A DNA stretch of 8,569 nt from an uncultured Bacteroidales bacterium (GTDB lineage: Bacteria > Bacteroidota > Bacteroidia > Bacteroidales > JAUNSR01): the NCBI GenBank assembly GCA_947074165.1, contig CAMTOT010000115.1, positions 1-8,569 of the forward strand, read 5' to 3'. The notes beneath the pieces were generated by a model. It was not told where the DNA came from. It saw nothing but the letters and a program-made list of their open reading frames with translations, and made no database searches. The number at the start of each line of letters is the position of its first letter. The first letter of the stretch is position 1. Made by a program: the position numbers and the translations under genes. Shown piece by piece: positions 1-6,996 of the stretch.

Positions 1-23
1 ACGGATCATCCATTTTTTTGCAT

Positions 24-59
24 AAAAAAAGAGACTGACTAAACTTGTTAGACAGTCCC
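24..59 (-). terminator. Rho-independent terminator after the WbqC-family gene
   Basis: Read on the minus strand, GGGACTG (59-53) pairs with CAGTCTC (37-31) as a 7-bp stem with one G-U pair. After one mismatch, a further CTAA/TTAG stem extends it around a short loop. It is followed at once by seven U residues (30-24). The hairpin begins 22 nt past the WbqC-family stop codon, so it most likely ends the dapB-lepB-wbqC transcript. There is no T-run on the plus-strand side, so it should work in one direction only. Confidence 0.75.
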
Positions 60-65
60 TTATTC

Positions 66-97
66 TATATTATCCCTTATTTTATATTATTCCTTTT
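66..97. repeat. imperfect 15-bp tandem repeat across the WbqC-family stop codon
   Basis: TATATTATCCCTTAT (66-80) and TATATTATTCCTTTT (83-97) match at 13 of 15 positions with a 17-bp offset. On the minus strand the upstream copy encodes the last residues K-G-I-I and the stop. The second copy lies just past the stop. It is probably a small replication-slippage duplication in AT-rich sequence, and no function is implied. Confidence 0.5.
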
Positions 98-795
98 ATC
101 GAGTCTCTCAATATAAGTATTGACTCAGGTCCCATATTGAACAATAAATCTATAATACTTAGGTTTGGTCTGAAGCCCCATCTCTGATCAAAGAGTTGGT
201 AATAAGGAATGTCTCCAAACTCCGGATCAAGTAGAATATAATTTTTTTTCGGATGTATTATCTCTCTGAAATCAGTACATTTTATATTAACCGACGAATC
301 ATCAAAATAACATTCCTTCATTTTTATATCGCCACCTTCAATCTCATCTTTAGAGAAATATTCCTTTGAATATGTGACTTTAGGTGTAAATCCTATAAGT
401 GAACAAATAAGTTTACGTAACTCCTCATTATATTCAAACAGATTATCATACTCTTTCTGAAAGAATGGCTTTATCTCATCTTCGTAATATTCAAAAAAAG
501 GACTATTGTTATAAGTACTTTCTATGGCATACCAATGCTGATGTCTCCAGTTGCCATGATCTGATATTCTTATATCTTTAGTCTGACATTTTTCACTCTC
601 ATTTTTTATAACAGGTATCGAAAGAGGTAATCTGTCATTGGCTGCTCCTATAAAACAACGGTTACGATAAGTCTGTTTTACATAATTATCAGATGCCTCA
701 ATAACGATATTGTCATAATGAAATAGTTTGGCATAATACTCTATTGGCGCCAGAAAAGCCGATGTAAGTACGGCGCATCGTTTAGTATCGCTCAT
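82..795 (-). CDS. WbqC-family protein
   Basis: This 237-residue cytoplasmic protein has no signal peptide or membrane segment. It belongs to the WbqC-like family, named after a gene in an O-antigen cluster. The biochemical function of most members is not established. Signature blocks are visible in family order: P-x-E-Y-Y-A-K-L near residues 17-24, K-Q-T-Y-R-N-R-C at 40-47, H-W-Y-A-I-E-S-x-Y-x-x-S-P-F-F at 87-101 and N-L-S-I-I-D-L-L-F-N-M-G-P-E at 211-224. It appears full length. The ATG at 795 gives the expected N-terminus and lies 9 nt past the lepB stop, so the gene is last in the dapB-lepB-wbqC operon. An AAGGA lies too far upstream of the ATG to be a convincing ribosome binding site. Family membership is clear from the motifs. 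A role in polysaccharide or amino-sugar metabolism is inferred from the family name only. Confidence 0.9.
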   Translation of the reverse strand: MSDTKRCAVLTSAFLAPIEYYAKLFHYDNIVIEASDNYVKQTYRNRCFIGAANDRLPLSIPVIKNESEKCQTKDIRISDHGNWRHQHWYAIESTYNNSPFFEYYEDEIKPFFQKEYDNLFEYNEELRKLICSLIGFTPKVTYSKEYFSKDEIEGGDIKMKECYFDDSSVNIKCTDFREIIHPKKNYILLDPEFGDIPYYQLFDQRWGFRPNLSIIDLLFNMGPESILILRDSIKGII

Positions 796-804
796 ATATT
801 ATGC

Positions 805-2283
805 TTATTCCTTTTCGAGATTATTTGATTTAGCGCATTTAAACAGACGGTCAAGTCTGATAGCCGAGAGTCCGGATTTATCTTTATTAATAGATAACCA
901 TACGAATAGGGGAGAACCGACAATGTGATCTTCTGGAACAAAACCCCATGAACGAGAGTCTGCCGACTTATCTCTGTTATCACCCATCATCCAGTAATAA
1001 TCCATTTTGAAAGTATATTTATCAGCAGCTTCTCCGTTAATATAATATTTACCGTTTTTATGCTCCAGAGTATTACCTTCATAATTACGTATCGCTCTTT
1101 CGTAAAGCGCGTAAGTATCTTCATTAAGTTCGATAGTCTCTCCTTTTTTAGGAATCCATATCGGACCATAGTTCGATTTATTCCACTCTCCGTCTTTATA
1201 TCCGTAAGGATAAGCCGGACCGCCATAAAAACCGGGTTCAATTATTACATTCTTAACGATAGACATATTCTTAACCTTATCAAGCATCTGTGCCGTAAGA
1301 GGTACATGATAGATTGGGTTGAATGTGCCGTTTTCATTTTTTTCAAAACCAAGATACTCAAGAAACTGCATAGGAGTACCACCTACGTTAATAAGTTGAT
1401 TCGGATTTGTTTCTGATGCCTCTACATCATCATTACTTACTCCAAGTTCTTCCCAGTTTCTTTGTCCGAAACGTGTTCCGTTGGTCTCTATAAAATAGTT
1501 TTGTTGAGCCATCTCAGGAGCTTTAAGAGGTTTACCGTCAATAAATACAGTATTCTCAATTATCTGCAGCGTATCTCCCGGCAAACCAACAGTGCGTTTT
1601 ACATAATTTTCGCGTCTGTCAACAGGACGATAAACAATATCACCATATATTTCCGGCTGACGCTCAATAGTTTTTCTTCCGTTGCGGGCGTAGTATACTG
1701 AGGTATAATAATCCGGATTGGCAATTTTTGTTGTCACTGTATCCCCGGCAGGAAAATTAAATACGACTATGTCATATCTTTCAACATTACCAAAACCTTT
1801 CAGGCGTTTATATCCCCACTGAGGCCAGTTGATATATGATTTTGTATTCAATATCGGAAGCGTATGCTGTGCAAGAGGAAAAGAAAGCGGAGTATTAGGT
1901 ACACGCGAACCGTAGCTCATTTTGCTAACAAGCAGATAATCGCCGACAAGAAGCGATTTTTCAAGAGAAGAGGTAGGAATCTGATAGTTTTGGAAAAAGA
2001 ATGTATTGATAAAATACACTGCTACAAGAGCAAAAAGAATTGCGTCTACCCACCCCATAACTGTTCGTACTACAGGGTTTTTACTTTTCTTCCACCAAGT
2101 CCAGGGAATAAATTTTGTATAATATACATCAATAATAAGAGGTAAAAGCAACAGCCAAAGCGGTGATCCTACCCATAGAATGAATAATACGTAAAGAAGG
2201 GAGAATATGATGCACTTAATTAACTCCGAGCGGGTCATCTTTCTTTTAAATCCTCTTTCAATTTCTTTATTTTCCTGTTCCAT
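805..2283 (-). CDS. lepB: signal peptidase I (leader peptidase), long Bacteroidota form
   Basis: This is a membrane serine protease of family S26 that cleaves signal peptides from Sec- and Tat-exported proteins on the periplasmic face. Residues 1-20 are charged. Hydrophobic segments at about 22-52 and 77-97 anchor the enzyme. The nucleophile block I-P-T-S-S-L-E-K-S-L (102-111) places the catalytic serine at S106, with leucine where most homologues have methionine after it. The general-base lysine is K229 in Y-V-K-R-T-V-G-L-P-G-D. Box E is G-D-N-R-D-K-S-A-D-S-R-S-W-G at 434-447. At 492 residues it is much longer than the 324-residue E. coli enzyme. The extra sequence lies mainly between the lysine block and box E (about 250-425), plus a stretch near 140-210. 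The start ATG at 2283 is 48 bp past the dapB stop. The gene is co-oriented with dapB and the WbqC-family gene, and an operon is likely. Confidence 0.97.
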   Translation of the reverse strand: MEQENKEIERGFKRKMTRSELIKCIIFSLLYVLFILWVGSPLWLLLLPLIIDVYYTKFIPWTWWKKSKNPVVRTVMGWVDAILFALVAVYFINTFFFQNYQIPTSSLEKSLLVGDYLLVSKMSYGSRVPNTPLSFPLAQHTLPILNTKSYINWPQWGYKRLKGFGNVERYDIVVFNFPAGDTVTTKIANPDYYTSVYYARNGRKTIERQPEIYGDIVYRPVDRRENYVKRTVGLPGDTLQIIENTVFIDGKPLKAPEMAQQNYFIETNGTRFGQRNWEELGVSNDDVEASETNPNQLINVGGTPMQFLEYLGFEKNENGTFNPIYHVPLTAQMLDKVKNMSIVKNVIIEPGFYGGPAYPYGYKDGEWNKSNYGPIWIPKKGETIELNEDTYALYERAIRNYEGNTLEHKNGKYYINGEAADKYTFKMDYYWMMGDNRDKSADSRSWGFVPEDHIVGSPLFVWLSINKDKSGLSAIRLDRLFKCAKSNNLEKE

Positions 2284-2331
2284 ATAAAATTAATTACAGG
2301 TTTATTACTTAAATAATACGTTTCAGGCGGA

Positions 2332-3048
2332 TTACAATTTCATAAGATCATCCATAGTGAAGAATCCTTTTTTTCCTTTTATAAACTCTGCTGCCACTAC
2401 TGCGCCAAGTGCGAATCCTTCTCTGCTTTTAGCGTCGTGAGTCATAGAAATAAAATCAACGTCAGATTCATATATTACAGTATGAATACCCGGAACTTCA
2501 TCTCTTCTGAACGCCGTTATGCCTAATTCATTTGCCGCAGGCTCAACACCTTCTATCCATTTATCTTTAGAATCAATATTTTCTAAGATTCCTTCAGCAA
2601 GGGTTATCGCAGTGCCACTTGGGGCGTCAAGTTTATGGATATGGTGAACTTCCTCCATGCGAACATTATAAGCAGGGTAGTTGTTCATTATTTTGGCAAG
2701 ATACTTATTTAGAGCGAAAAAGATATTAACACCGATACTATAATTAGACGCGTAAAAGAATGTCTGTGCGCCATCTTTACAAATCTCTTTTATCTGTGGC
2801 ATATTCTCAAGCCATCCTGTTGTACCTGCTATTACCGGTACGTTGGCTTCAAAACAGCGGCGATAGTTGTCCATAGCTGCTGAAGGCATAGAGAACTCAA
2901 TAGCTGCGTCTGCACTTTTAAAAGCTTCGGAGTTGAATTCTTCCTGATTGTTTACATCTATTATCGCAACTATTTCGTGACCTCTCTCACGAGCGATACG
3001 TTCGATAATATGACCCATTTTACCGTAACCGATTAAAGCGATTTTCAT
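2332..3048 (-). CDS. dapB: 4-hydroxy-tetrahydrodipicolinate reductase
   Basis: DapB reduces 4-hydroxy-tetrahydrodipicolinate to tetrahydrodipicolinate with NAD(P)H, in the cytoplasmic diaminopimelate/lysine pathway that also feeds peptidoglycan. The N-terminal Rossmann motif G-Y-G-K-M-G is at residues 7-12. A-G-T-T-G-W at 74-79 is the conserved nicotinamide-side loop. The catalytic block is E-V-H-H-I-H-K-L-D-A-P-S-G-T at 133-146, with H135 as the expected acid/base and K139 as the substrate-binding lysine. P-G-I-H-T-V (186-191) and the C-terminal A-L-G-A-V-V-A-A helix (213-220) complete the fold. The 238 residues are shorter than E. coli DapB (273), as is common for Bacteroidota. It is the first gene of the dapB-lepB-wbqC operon and is divergent from the DUF2851 gene. 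A candidate promoter lies 47 nt upstream. Confidence 0.97.
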   Translation of the reverse strand: MKIALIGYGKMGHIIERIARERGHEIVAIIDVNNQEEFNSEAFKSADAAIEFSMPSAAMDNYRRCFEANVPVIAGTTGWLENMPQIKEICKDGAQTFFYASNYSIGVNIFFALNKYLAKIMNNYPAYNVRMEEVHHIHKLDAPSGTAITLAEGILENIDSKDKWIEGVEPAANELGITAFRRDEVPGIHTVIYESDVDFISMTHDAKSREGFALGAVVAAEFIKGKKGFFTMDDLMKL

Positions 3049-3094
3049 ATTAATATCTTGTATTTTTTAGTAAACTGTTATTTTTTATTACCAA

Positions 3095-3102
3095 CAAAGA
3101 TA
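3095..3102 (-). promoter_or_regulatory. candidate -7 promoter element for dapB
   Basis: On the minus strand this reads TATCTTTG, an exact match to the Bacteroidota primary-sigma -7 consensus TANNTTTG. It lies 46 nt upstream of the dapB ATG, which would leave a leader of roughly 40 nt. No TTTG-type -33 box is visible at the usual distance, so the call rests on one 8-mer and its position. Confidence 0.45.
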
Positions 3103-3155
3103 ATCATTTTGAATTAATCATATAATAATCAGTTTAAAACCTTAATATATGCCTG

Positions 3156-4436
3156 ATGGAACAACTTTTATATCATCTGTGGAGCTCCGGTAAGTATCTT
3201 TCATCTGATATGTGCCTGACAGACGGTACTCCGTTTGAGGTTATTGACGCAGGTTTGAGAAATTTTAATTCCGGCCCTGACTTCTTCAATGCCAAGATAA
3301 ATATTGCCAATACGACCTGGGCCGGTAATGTAGAAATACATCAGTCATCATCCGACTGGTACCGTCATAATCATCATAAAGATAAGAACTATGATAGTGT
3401 AATACTTAATGTGGTTATGAAGCATGATTCTGAGATATACCGTACCAATGGTGAGAAGATATTGCAATATGTTATACCTGTTTCTAAAGATATTCTCAAT
3501 AATTATGATTTTCTCATTCGTCAGAGAGGAGATGAAATACCATGCGGATTTCGTCTTTCCGAGCTTGATAATATAATGATTAGAGATTGGGTCACAGCAT
3601 TATCAATGGAGCGTATAATAGAAAAAGCTAATAGAATTAAAAATCTTAAGGACAGGTATCTGGGTGATTGGAGACAGGCTCTCTTTGTTTTGTTGTCACG
3701 CAATTTCGGAACCGGCATTAACAGTGATCCTTTTGAGCGTTTGGCGCGCTCAATACCTTATAATTTTCTTTTAAAGCATATTGATTCGCCGTTACAGACA
3801 GAAGCATTCTTTTTAGGTCAGGCCGGTTTCTTAAGTTATGACGATAAGTGTTCTTTTACACAGCATCCATACTATCAACTATTAAAAAGAGAATACAATT
3901 TTCTTACAGATAAATTTCGCCTTGTTCCTATATCTATCAATAACTGGCATCTTTTCAGGCTTCGCCCCTCTGCTTTTCCACAAATCCGCATAGCTGCTCT
4001 TGCCTCTTTTATACAAAAGAATTCCGATATTGTATCAGCGATTTTAGATACAGATTCTCTTAGCGGTCTACGTAATTTGTTTCGTGTTGAACTAAATTCT
4101 TTTTGGGATACTCACTATCGTTTTGAAGATGTATCACCCGAAAAAATTAAAGCACTCGGATTTGCTACTGTAGATACCATAATCTTAAATACAGTAATAC
4201 CATTTCTTCTCTCTTATGGAAATTTTATTGGTGATGAAAAACTCAAAGAAAGGGCTATGGATATGGCGGAAAATATACCTCCTGAAAATAACCGGATTAT
4301 ACGCAACTGGCAGGATGCCGGCATATATTCTAAAAGCTGTTTTGACACACAGGGACTAATCCAGCTTCAAAAAGAATATTGTGATAAGAAGAAATGCCTG
4401 TTTTGTCGTTTTGGTATTAAACTGCTTTCCAAATAA
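3156..4436 (+). CDS. DUF2851 family protein
   Basis: This 426-residue soluble protein of unknown function belongs to the DUF2851 family, common in Bacteroidota. It is recognised from the N-terminal block M-E-Q-L-L-Y-H-L-W, then N-S-G-P-D-F at 38-43, W-A-G-N-V-E-I-H at 55-62, S-S-D-W-Y-R-H at 65-71, and the Y-D-S-V-I-L-N-V-V strand at 79-87. S-R-N-F-G-T-G-I-N (181-189) and G-Q-A-G-F-L (221-226) follow in a mainly helical middle. The C-terminus holds a cysteine cluster, C409-x4-C414-x2-C417, with C395 nearby, which looks metal-binding. The spacing of P-D-F and E-I-H recalls PD-(D/E)XK nucleases, but that is inference. The ATG at 3156 is preferred because the family N-terminus starts there. An ATG 7 nt upstream is out of frame. 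The gene is divergent from dapB and followed by the secreted protein gene after 88 bp. Confidence 0.88.
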   Translation: MEQLLYHLWSSGKYLSSDMCLTDGTPFEVIDAGLRNFNSGPDFFNAKINIANTTWAGNVEIHQSSSDWYRHNHHKDKNYDSVILNVVMKHDSEIYRTNGEKILQYVIPVSKDILNNYDFLIRQRGDEIPCGFRLSELDNIMIRDWVTALSMERIIEKANRIKNLKDRYLGDWRQALFVLLSRNFGTGINSDPFERLARSIPYNFLLKHIDSPLQTEAFFLGQAGFLSYDDKCSFTQHPYYQLLKREYNFLTDKFRLVPISINNWHLFRLRPSAFPQIRIAALASFIQKNSDIVSAILDTDSLSGLRNLFRVELNSFWDTHYRFEDVSPEKIKALGFATVDTIILNTVIPFLLSYGNFIGDEKLKERAMDMAENIPPENNRIIRNWQDAGIYSKSCFDTQGLIQLQKEYCDKKKCLFCRFGIKLLSK

Positions 4437-4439
4437 TTG

Positions 4440-4447
4440 TAAATTTG
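4440..4447 (+). promoter_or_regulatory. candidate -7 promoter element for the secreted-protein gene
   Basis: TAAATTTG matches the Bacteroidota -7 consensus TANNTTTG exactly, starting four bases after the DUF2851 stop. The next ATG is 77 nt downstream. The nearest upstream TTTG (4410-4413) is 26 bp away, longer than usual for a -33 box. The site would let the secreted-protein gene be transcribed independently of DUF2851. In such AT-rich sequence a chance match is possible. Confidence 0.33.
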
Positions 4448-4524
4448 TAAAAACTATATATATTCAGATGATGTTATAAATCTAAATATTTATATTATTA
4501 CGTTCCATAACTAACTCAAACAGT

Positions 4525-5301
4525 ATGAAATATCTGAGATTTATTATTATTCTGTGTATGTTGCTTGGTCAACTGAATAACCTTCGGGCTCAGAAATTAT
4601 CCGAAAATTTAAAAATAGCTTCAGACGGCAATCGTATAGCTTTGGTTATTGTAGGTTCTGCCGAAAATAGTGGTGCAGAACTTTATCAAAAGACTCTTAA
4701 GGCAATTGATTCTCTTTCGCTTTCGCCTACACAATATGGTGCGCCAATGGTATTTATGATGAATAAGGATTCGGCAGAAAATGACTCTATACGTAAAGAC
4801 TTTAAACTTGATTATGCCTGGTTGCCTATCGTGTTAGTATTTGCGCATAAAGGTGATTTTGTAAGTGGTGTTCTCAATGATGATTTTAATGCGGAGTCTC
4901 TTCTGAATGCGCTTCCGACCAAAAGTTATTCTTCTGTGGTAAATGGTATTGTAAATCGAGAATCTCAAATAGCGGTATTTTATACTAAAAAGAATAAGGA
5001 ACTAAAAGAAACAATGACTGTTGTAAATGATCTTAATAAAAAGATGGACAACAGCATAAAGGTCTATGAGTTTAATATTAACGATATGAGTGAGAGCGCT
5101 GCTTATACTCTGTTTGGAATATCAGACAAAGAAGATATGAAAGGCGATGTCGTTACAATAGTTTTATCTCCTCAGGGTGAAGTTAAAGCAGTAATAACAG
5201 GTGTGCCAGAAGAAACAGAGCTTGTCAGGTCTGTACTTGATTTAAGTATGGGTAATCTTAAACCGGTAAAATCATCATCACTATCTCAATTGGTAGATTA
5301 G
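4525..5301 (+). CDS. secreted protein of unknown function, possibly two cysteine-free thioredoxin-like domains
   Basis: I do not recognise a named family. The 258-residue product begins with a clear Sec signal peptide: K2 and R5, hydrophobic residues 6-15, and a likely cut after L-R-A (22) leaving Q23. It should therefore be periplasmic or exported. The mature part looks like two alpha/beta units. Residues about 37-131 contain a hydrophobic strand (38-44) and L-P-I-V-L-V-F (100-106) followed by a K-G-D turn. Residues about 147-240 repeat this order, with strands at 148-153, 178-184 and 208-214 and an S-P-Q-G-E-V turn (215-220). This resembles a thioredoxin-like fold, but the only cysteine is C11 in the signal peptide, so no redox activity is expected. 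C11 does not sit in a good lipobox. The gene ends 23 nt before a strong terminator. It may be a separate transcription unit or follow DUF2851. Confidence 0.8.
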   Translation: MKYLRFIIILCMLLGQLNNLRAQKLSENLKIASDGNRIALVIVGSAENSGAELYQKTLKAIDSLSLSPTQYGAPMVFMMNKDSAENDSIRKDFKLDYAWLPIVLVFAHKGDFVSGVLNDDFNAESLLNALPTKSYSSVVNGIVNRESQIAVFYTKKNKELKETMTVVNDLNKKMDNSIKVYEFNINDMSESAAYTLFGISDKEDMKGDVVTIVLSPQGEVKAVITGVPEETELVRSVLDLSMGNLKPVKSSSLSQLVD

Positions 5302-5323
5302 TGTTGTAAAAAATGATAAAAAT

Positions 5324-5379
5324 ATGTGTGGGAAAGGTAATTACCAAACGGTAAATTTCCTTTCCCACACATGTTTTTT
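5324..5379. terminator. bidirectional terminator shared by the secreted-protein gene and nadB
   Basis: ATGTGTGGGAAAGG (5324-5337) and CCTTTCCCACACAT (5359-5372) form a perfect 14-bp stem. Inside it, TTACC (5341-5345) pairs with GGTAA (5350-5354) around AAAC, giving a two-tier hairpin. On the plus strand a run of six T (5374-5379) follows. On the minus strand the runs A5318-5322 and A5308-5313 read as U-tracts. It lies between two convergent genes, 23 nt past one stop and 12 nt past the other, so it should stop transcription from both sides. Confidence 0.92.
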
Positions 5380-5384
5380 AATGA

Positions 5385-6950
5385 TTATTTATGAGGATAA
5401 TCAATAGAGTAGTGTAATCCGCGACTCTCTTTTCTTTCTAAAGCCTGACGCATAATTAGATATCCTGTATTAATTATATTACGAAGTTCACATATTTCAC
5501 GTGATACCTTTGAACGTTGAAAAAGCGACTCTGTCTCTTCATAAATAAGATCGAGACGTACCCAAGCCCGTTTTAGTCGCAGATCAGAGCGTACTATACC
5601 GACATAGCTGCTCATAATCTGATTCACCTCCTTGCTGCTTTGGTTTATAAGTATCATCTCTTCGTTATATTCTGTACCTTCATCATTCCACACCGGGATA
5701 TTATTCTGATATTCGAGATAATCTATTCTGGAAAGAGTGTGTTTTGCGGCAGCGTCTGCATATACAACAGCTTCAATAAGAGAGTTTGATGCCAGACGGT
5801 TACCTCCGTGAAGGCCTGTACATGAACACTCGCCAACTGCGTATAATCGGTCTATTGATGATAATGCGTTTGTATCAACAAGTATTCCTCCGCAAAGATA
5901 ATGTGCCGCAGGAGCCACCGGTATATAATCTTTTGTGATATCTATACCGAGGCTAAGACATTTAGCGTATATATTAGGAAAATGCTTTTTTGTTTCTTCC
6001 GGATCTTTATGTGTAACATCAAGAAACACATGATCGTCGCCACGAGTTTTCATCTCATTATCTATGGCGCGCGCTACAATATCTCTTGGTGCAAGCGAAA
6101 GTCGTTCATCATATTTATGCATAAACTCTTTTCCATCAGTAGTTTTTAAGATGCCGCCGTAACCACGCATCGCTTCCGTGATAAGAAACGAAGGACGGTC
6201 TCCCGGATTGAAAAGAGCTGTAGGATGAAATTGAACAAACTCCATATCTTTGACTGTACCTTTAGCCCGGTATACCATTGCGATTCCATCGCCGGTAGCT
6301 ACTATTGGATTTGTAGTAGTCTGATATACGGAACCTACACCGCCGGTGGCCATAAGGGTTACTTTAGAGAGGAATGTATCGATTGCTCCGGTTTTCTGAT
6401 TTAGCACATAAGCACCGTAACATACTATATCCGGTGTCTGTCGAGTTACATTTACGCCAAGATGATGTTGAGTTAGTATCTCTATAGCAAAATGATTTTC
6501 AAATACCTCGATGTTTTTATGTTTCTTTATTGCCCTAATCAGACTTTCCTGTATTTCTGCTCCGGTATTGTCTTTATGGTGCAATATACGGAACTCTGAG
6601 TGTCCGCCTTCGCGATGAAGATCGTAGTTTCCTTCGTCATTTTTATCAAATTCTACACCCCAGTTTACAAGCTCGTTGATTTGAGAAGGCGCTTCTTTTA
6701 CAACCTTTTCTACTGCGGTGATATCACTCAGATAGTCGCCGGCAATCATTGTGTCTTCTATATGTTTTTCGAAGCTGTCAACCAGGAGATTGGTGACCGA
6801 AGATACTCCTCCCTGAGCGAAAAAAGTATTTGCTTCTTCAAGTGTTGTTTTGCATATTAATGCGACTTTTCCTTTATGAGCGACTTTTAAAGCGAAGCTC
6901 ATACCGGCAATTCCGGAACCTATAACCAGGAAATCATATTTACGTTCCAT
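5385..6950 (-). CDS. nadB: L-aspartate oxidase
   Basis: This FAD enzyme oxidises L-aspartate to iminoaspartate, the first step of de novo NAD synthesis. NadA (quinolinate synthase) uses the product. In anaerobes fumarate can be the electron acceptor. The N-terminal dinucleotide motif G-S-G-I-A-G is at 11-16, and the flavin-loop block N-T-F-F-A-Q-G-G at 41-48. E-G-G-H-S at 114-118 and R-I-L-H-H at 121-125 follow. Substrate-site blocks are E237-F-V-Q-F-H242-P-T, A-P-R289-D and P-A-A-H350-Y. The second FAD block is G-E-C-S-C-T-G-L-H-G-G-N-R-L at 373-386. The C-terminal helical domain (about 430-505) is present. The 521-residue length is normal for the family. NadB and fumarate reductase/succinate dehydrogenase flavoproteins are related, but the H-G-G-N-R-L-A-S-N-S-L block and the lack of extra SdhA-type insertions favour NadB. 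Neither nadA nor nadC is adjacent in the window. Confidence 0.96.
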   Translation of the reverse strand: MERKYDFLVIGSGIAGMSFALKVAHKGKVALICKTTLEEANTFFAQGGVSSVTNLLVDSFEKHIEDTMIAGDYLSDITAVEKVVKEAPSQINELVNWGVEFDKNDEGNYDLHREGGHSEFRILHHKDNTGAEIQESLIRAIKKHKNIEVFENHFAIEILTQHHLGVNVTRQTPDIVCYGAYVLNQKTGAIDTFLSKVTLMATGGVGSVYQTTTNPIVATGDGIAMVYRAKGTVKDMEFVQFHPTALFNPGDRPSFLITEAMRGYGGILKTTDGKEFMHKYDERLSLAPRDIVARAIDNEMKTRGDDHVFLDVTHKDPEETKKHFPNIYAKCLSLGIDITKDYIPVAPAAHYLCGGILVDTNALSSIDRLYAVGECSCTGLHGGNRLASNSLIEAVVYADAAAKHTLSRIDYLEYQNNIPVWNDEGTEYNEEMILINQSSKEVNQIMSSYVGIVRSDLRLKRAWVRLDLIYEETESLFQRSKVSREICELRNIINTGYLIMRQALERKESRGLHYSIDYPHK

Positions 6951-6984
6951 AGTGATTTATTTGGTTGCTTTTTTCTATTATTTG

Positions 6985-6996
6985 TGCAAATTTGCA
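6985..6996. promoter_or_regulatory. 12-bp perfect palindrome between nadB and the PH-domain gene
   Basis: TGCAAATTTGCA is its own reverse complement. After one mismatched pair the symmetry continues with TTT (6981-6983) and AAA (6998-7000). It lies 34 nt upstream of the nadB ATG and 88 nt upstream of the PH-domain gene, a position suited to an operator for nadB. Its identity as a regulator site is inference. AT-rich palindromes also arise by chance. Confidence 0.35.

Noticed and set aside
1060..1416. 118-codon open frame on the plus strand
   Set aside because: It is antisense to lepB, which has all its catalytic motifs. The product shows no recognisable features. The other plus-strand frames at 1462-1701 and 1864-2145 are rejected for the same reason.
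2284..2331. Possible hairpin (TTATT/AATAA) between dapB and lepB
   Set aside because: The stem is only five A-T pairs and has no T-run, so it is unlikely to end transcription inside the operon.
3149..3193. 14-codon reading frame starting 7 nt before the DUF2851 ATG and overlapping it
   Set aside because: It could be imagined as a regulatory leader peptide, but it has no codon pattern, attenuator hairpin or ribosome binding site. A chance ATG is simpler.
4555..4557. C11 of the secreted protein as a lipoprotein cysteine
   Set aside because: It lies in the middle of the hydrophobic core with leucine directly before it, which does not fit a lipobox. The later L-R-A-Q site explains export better.
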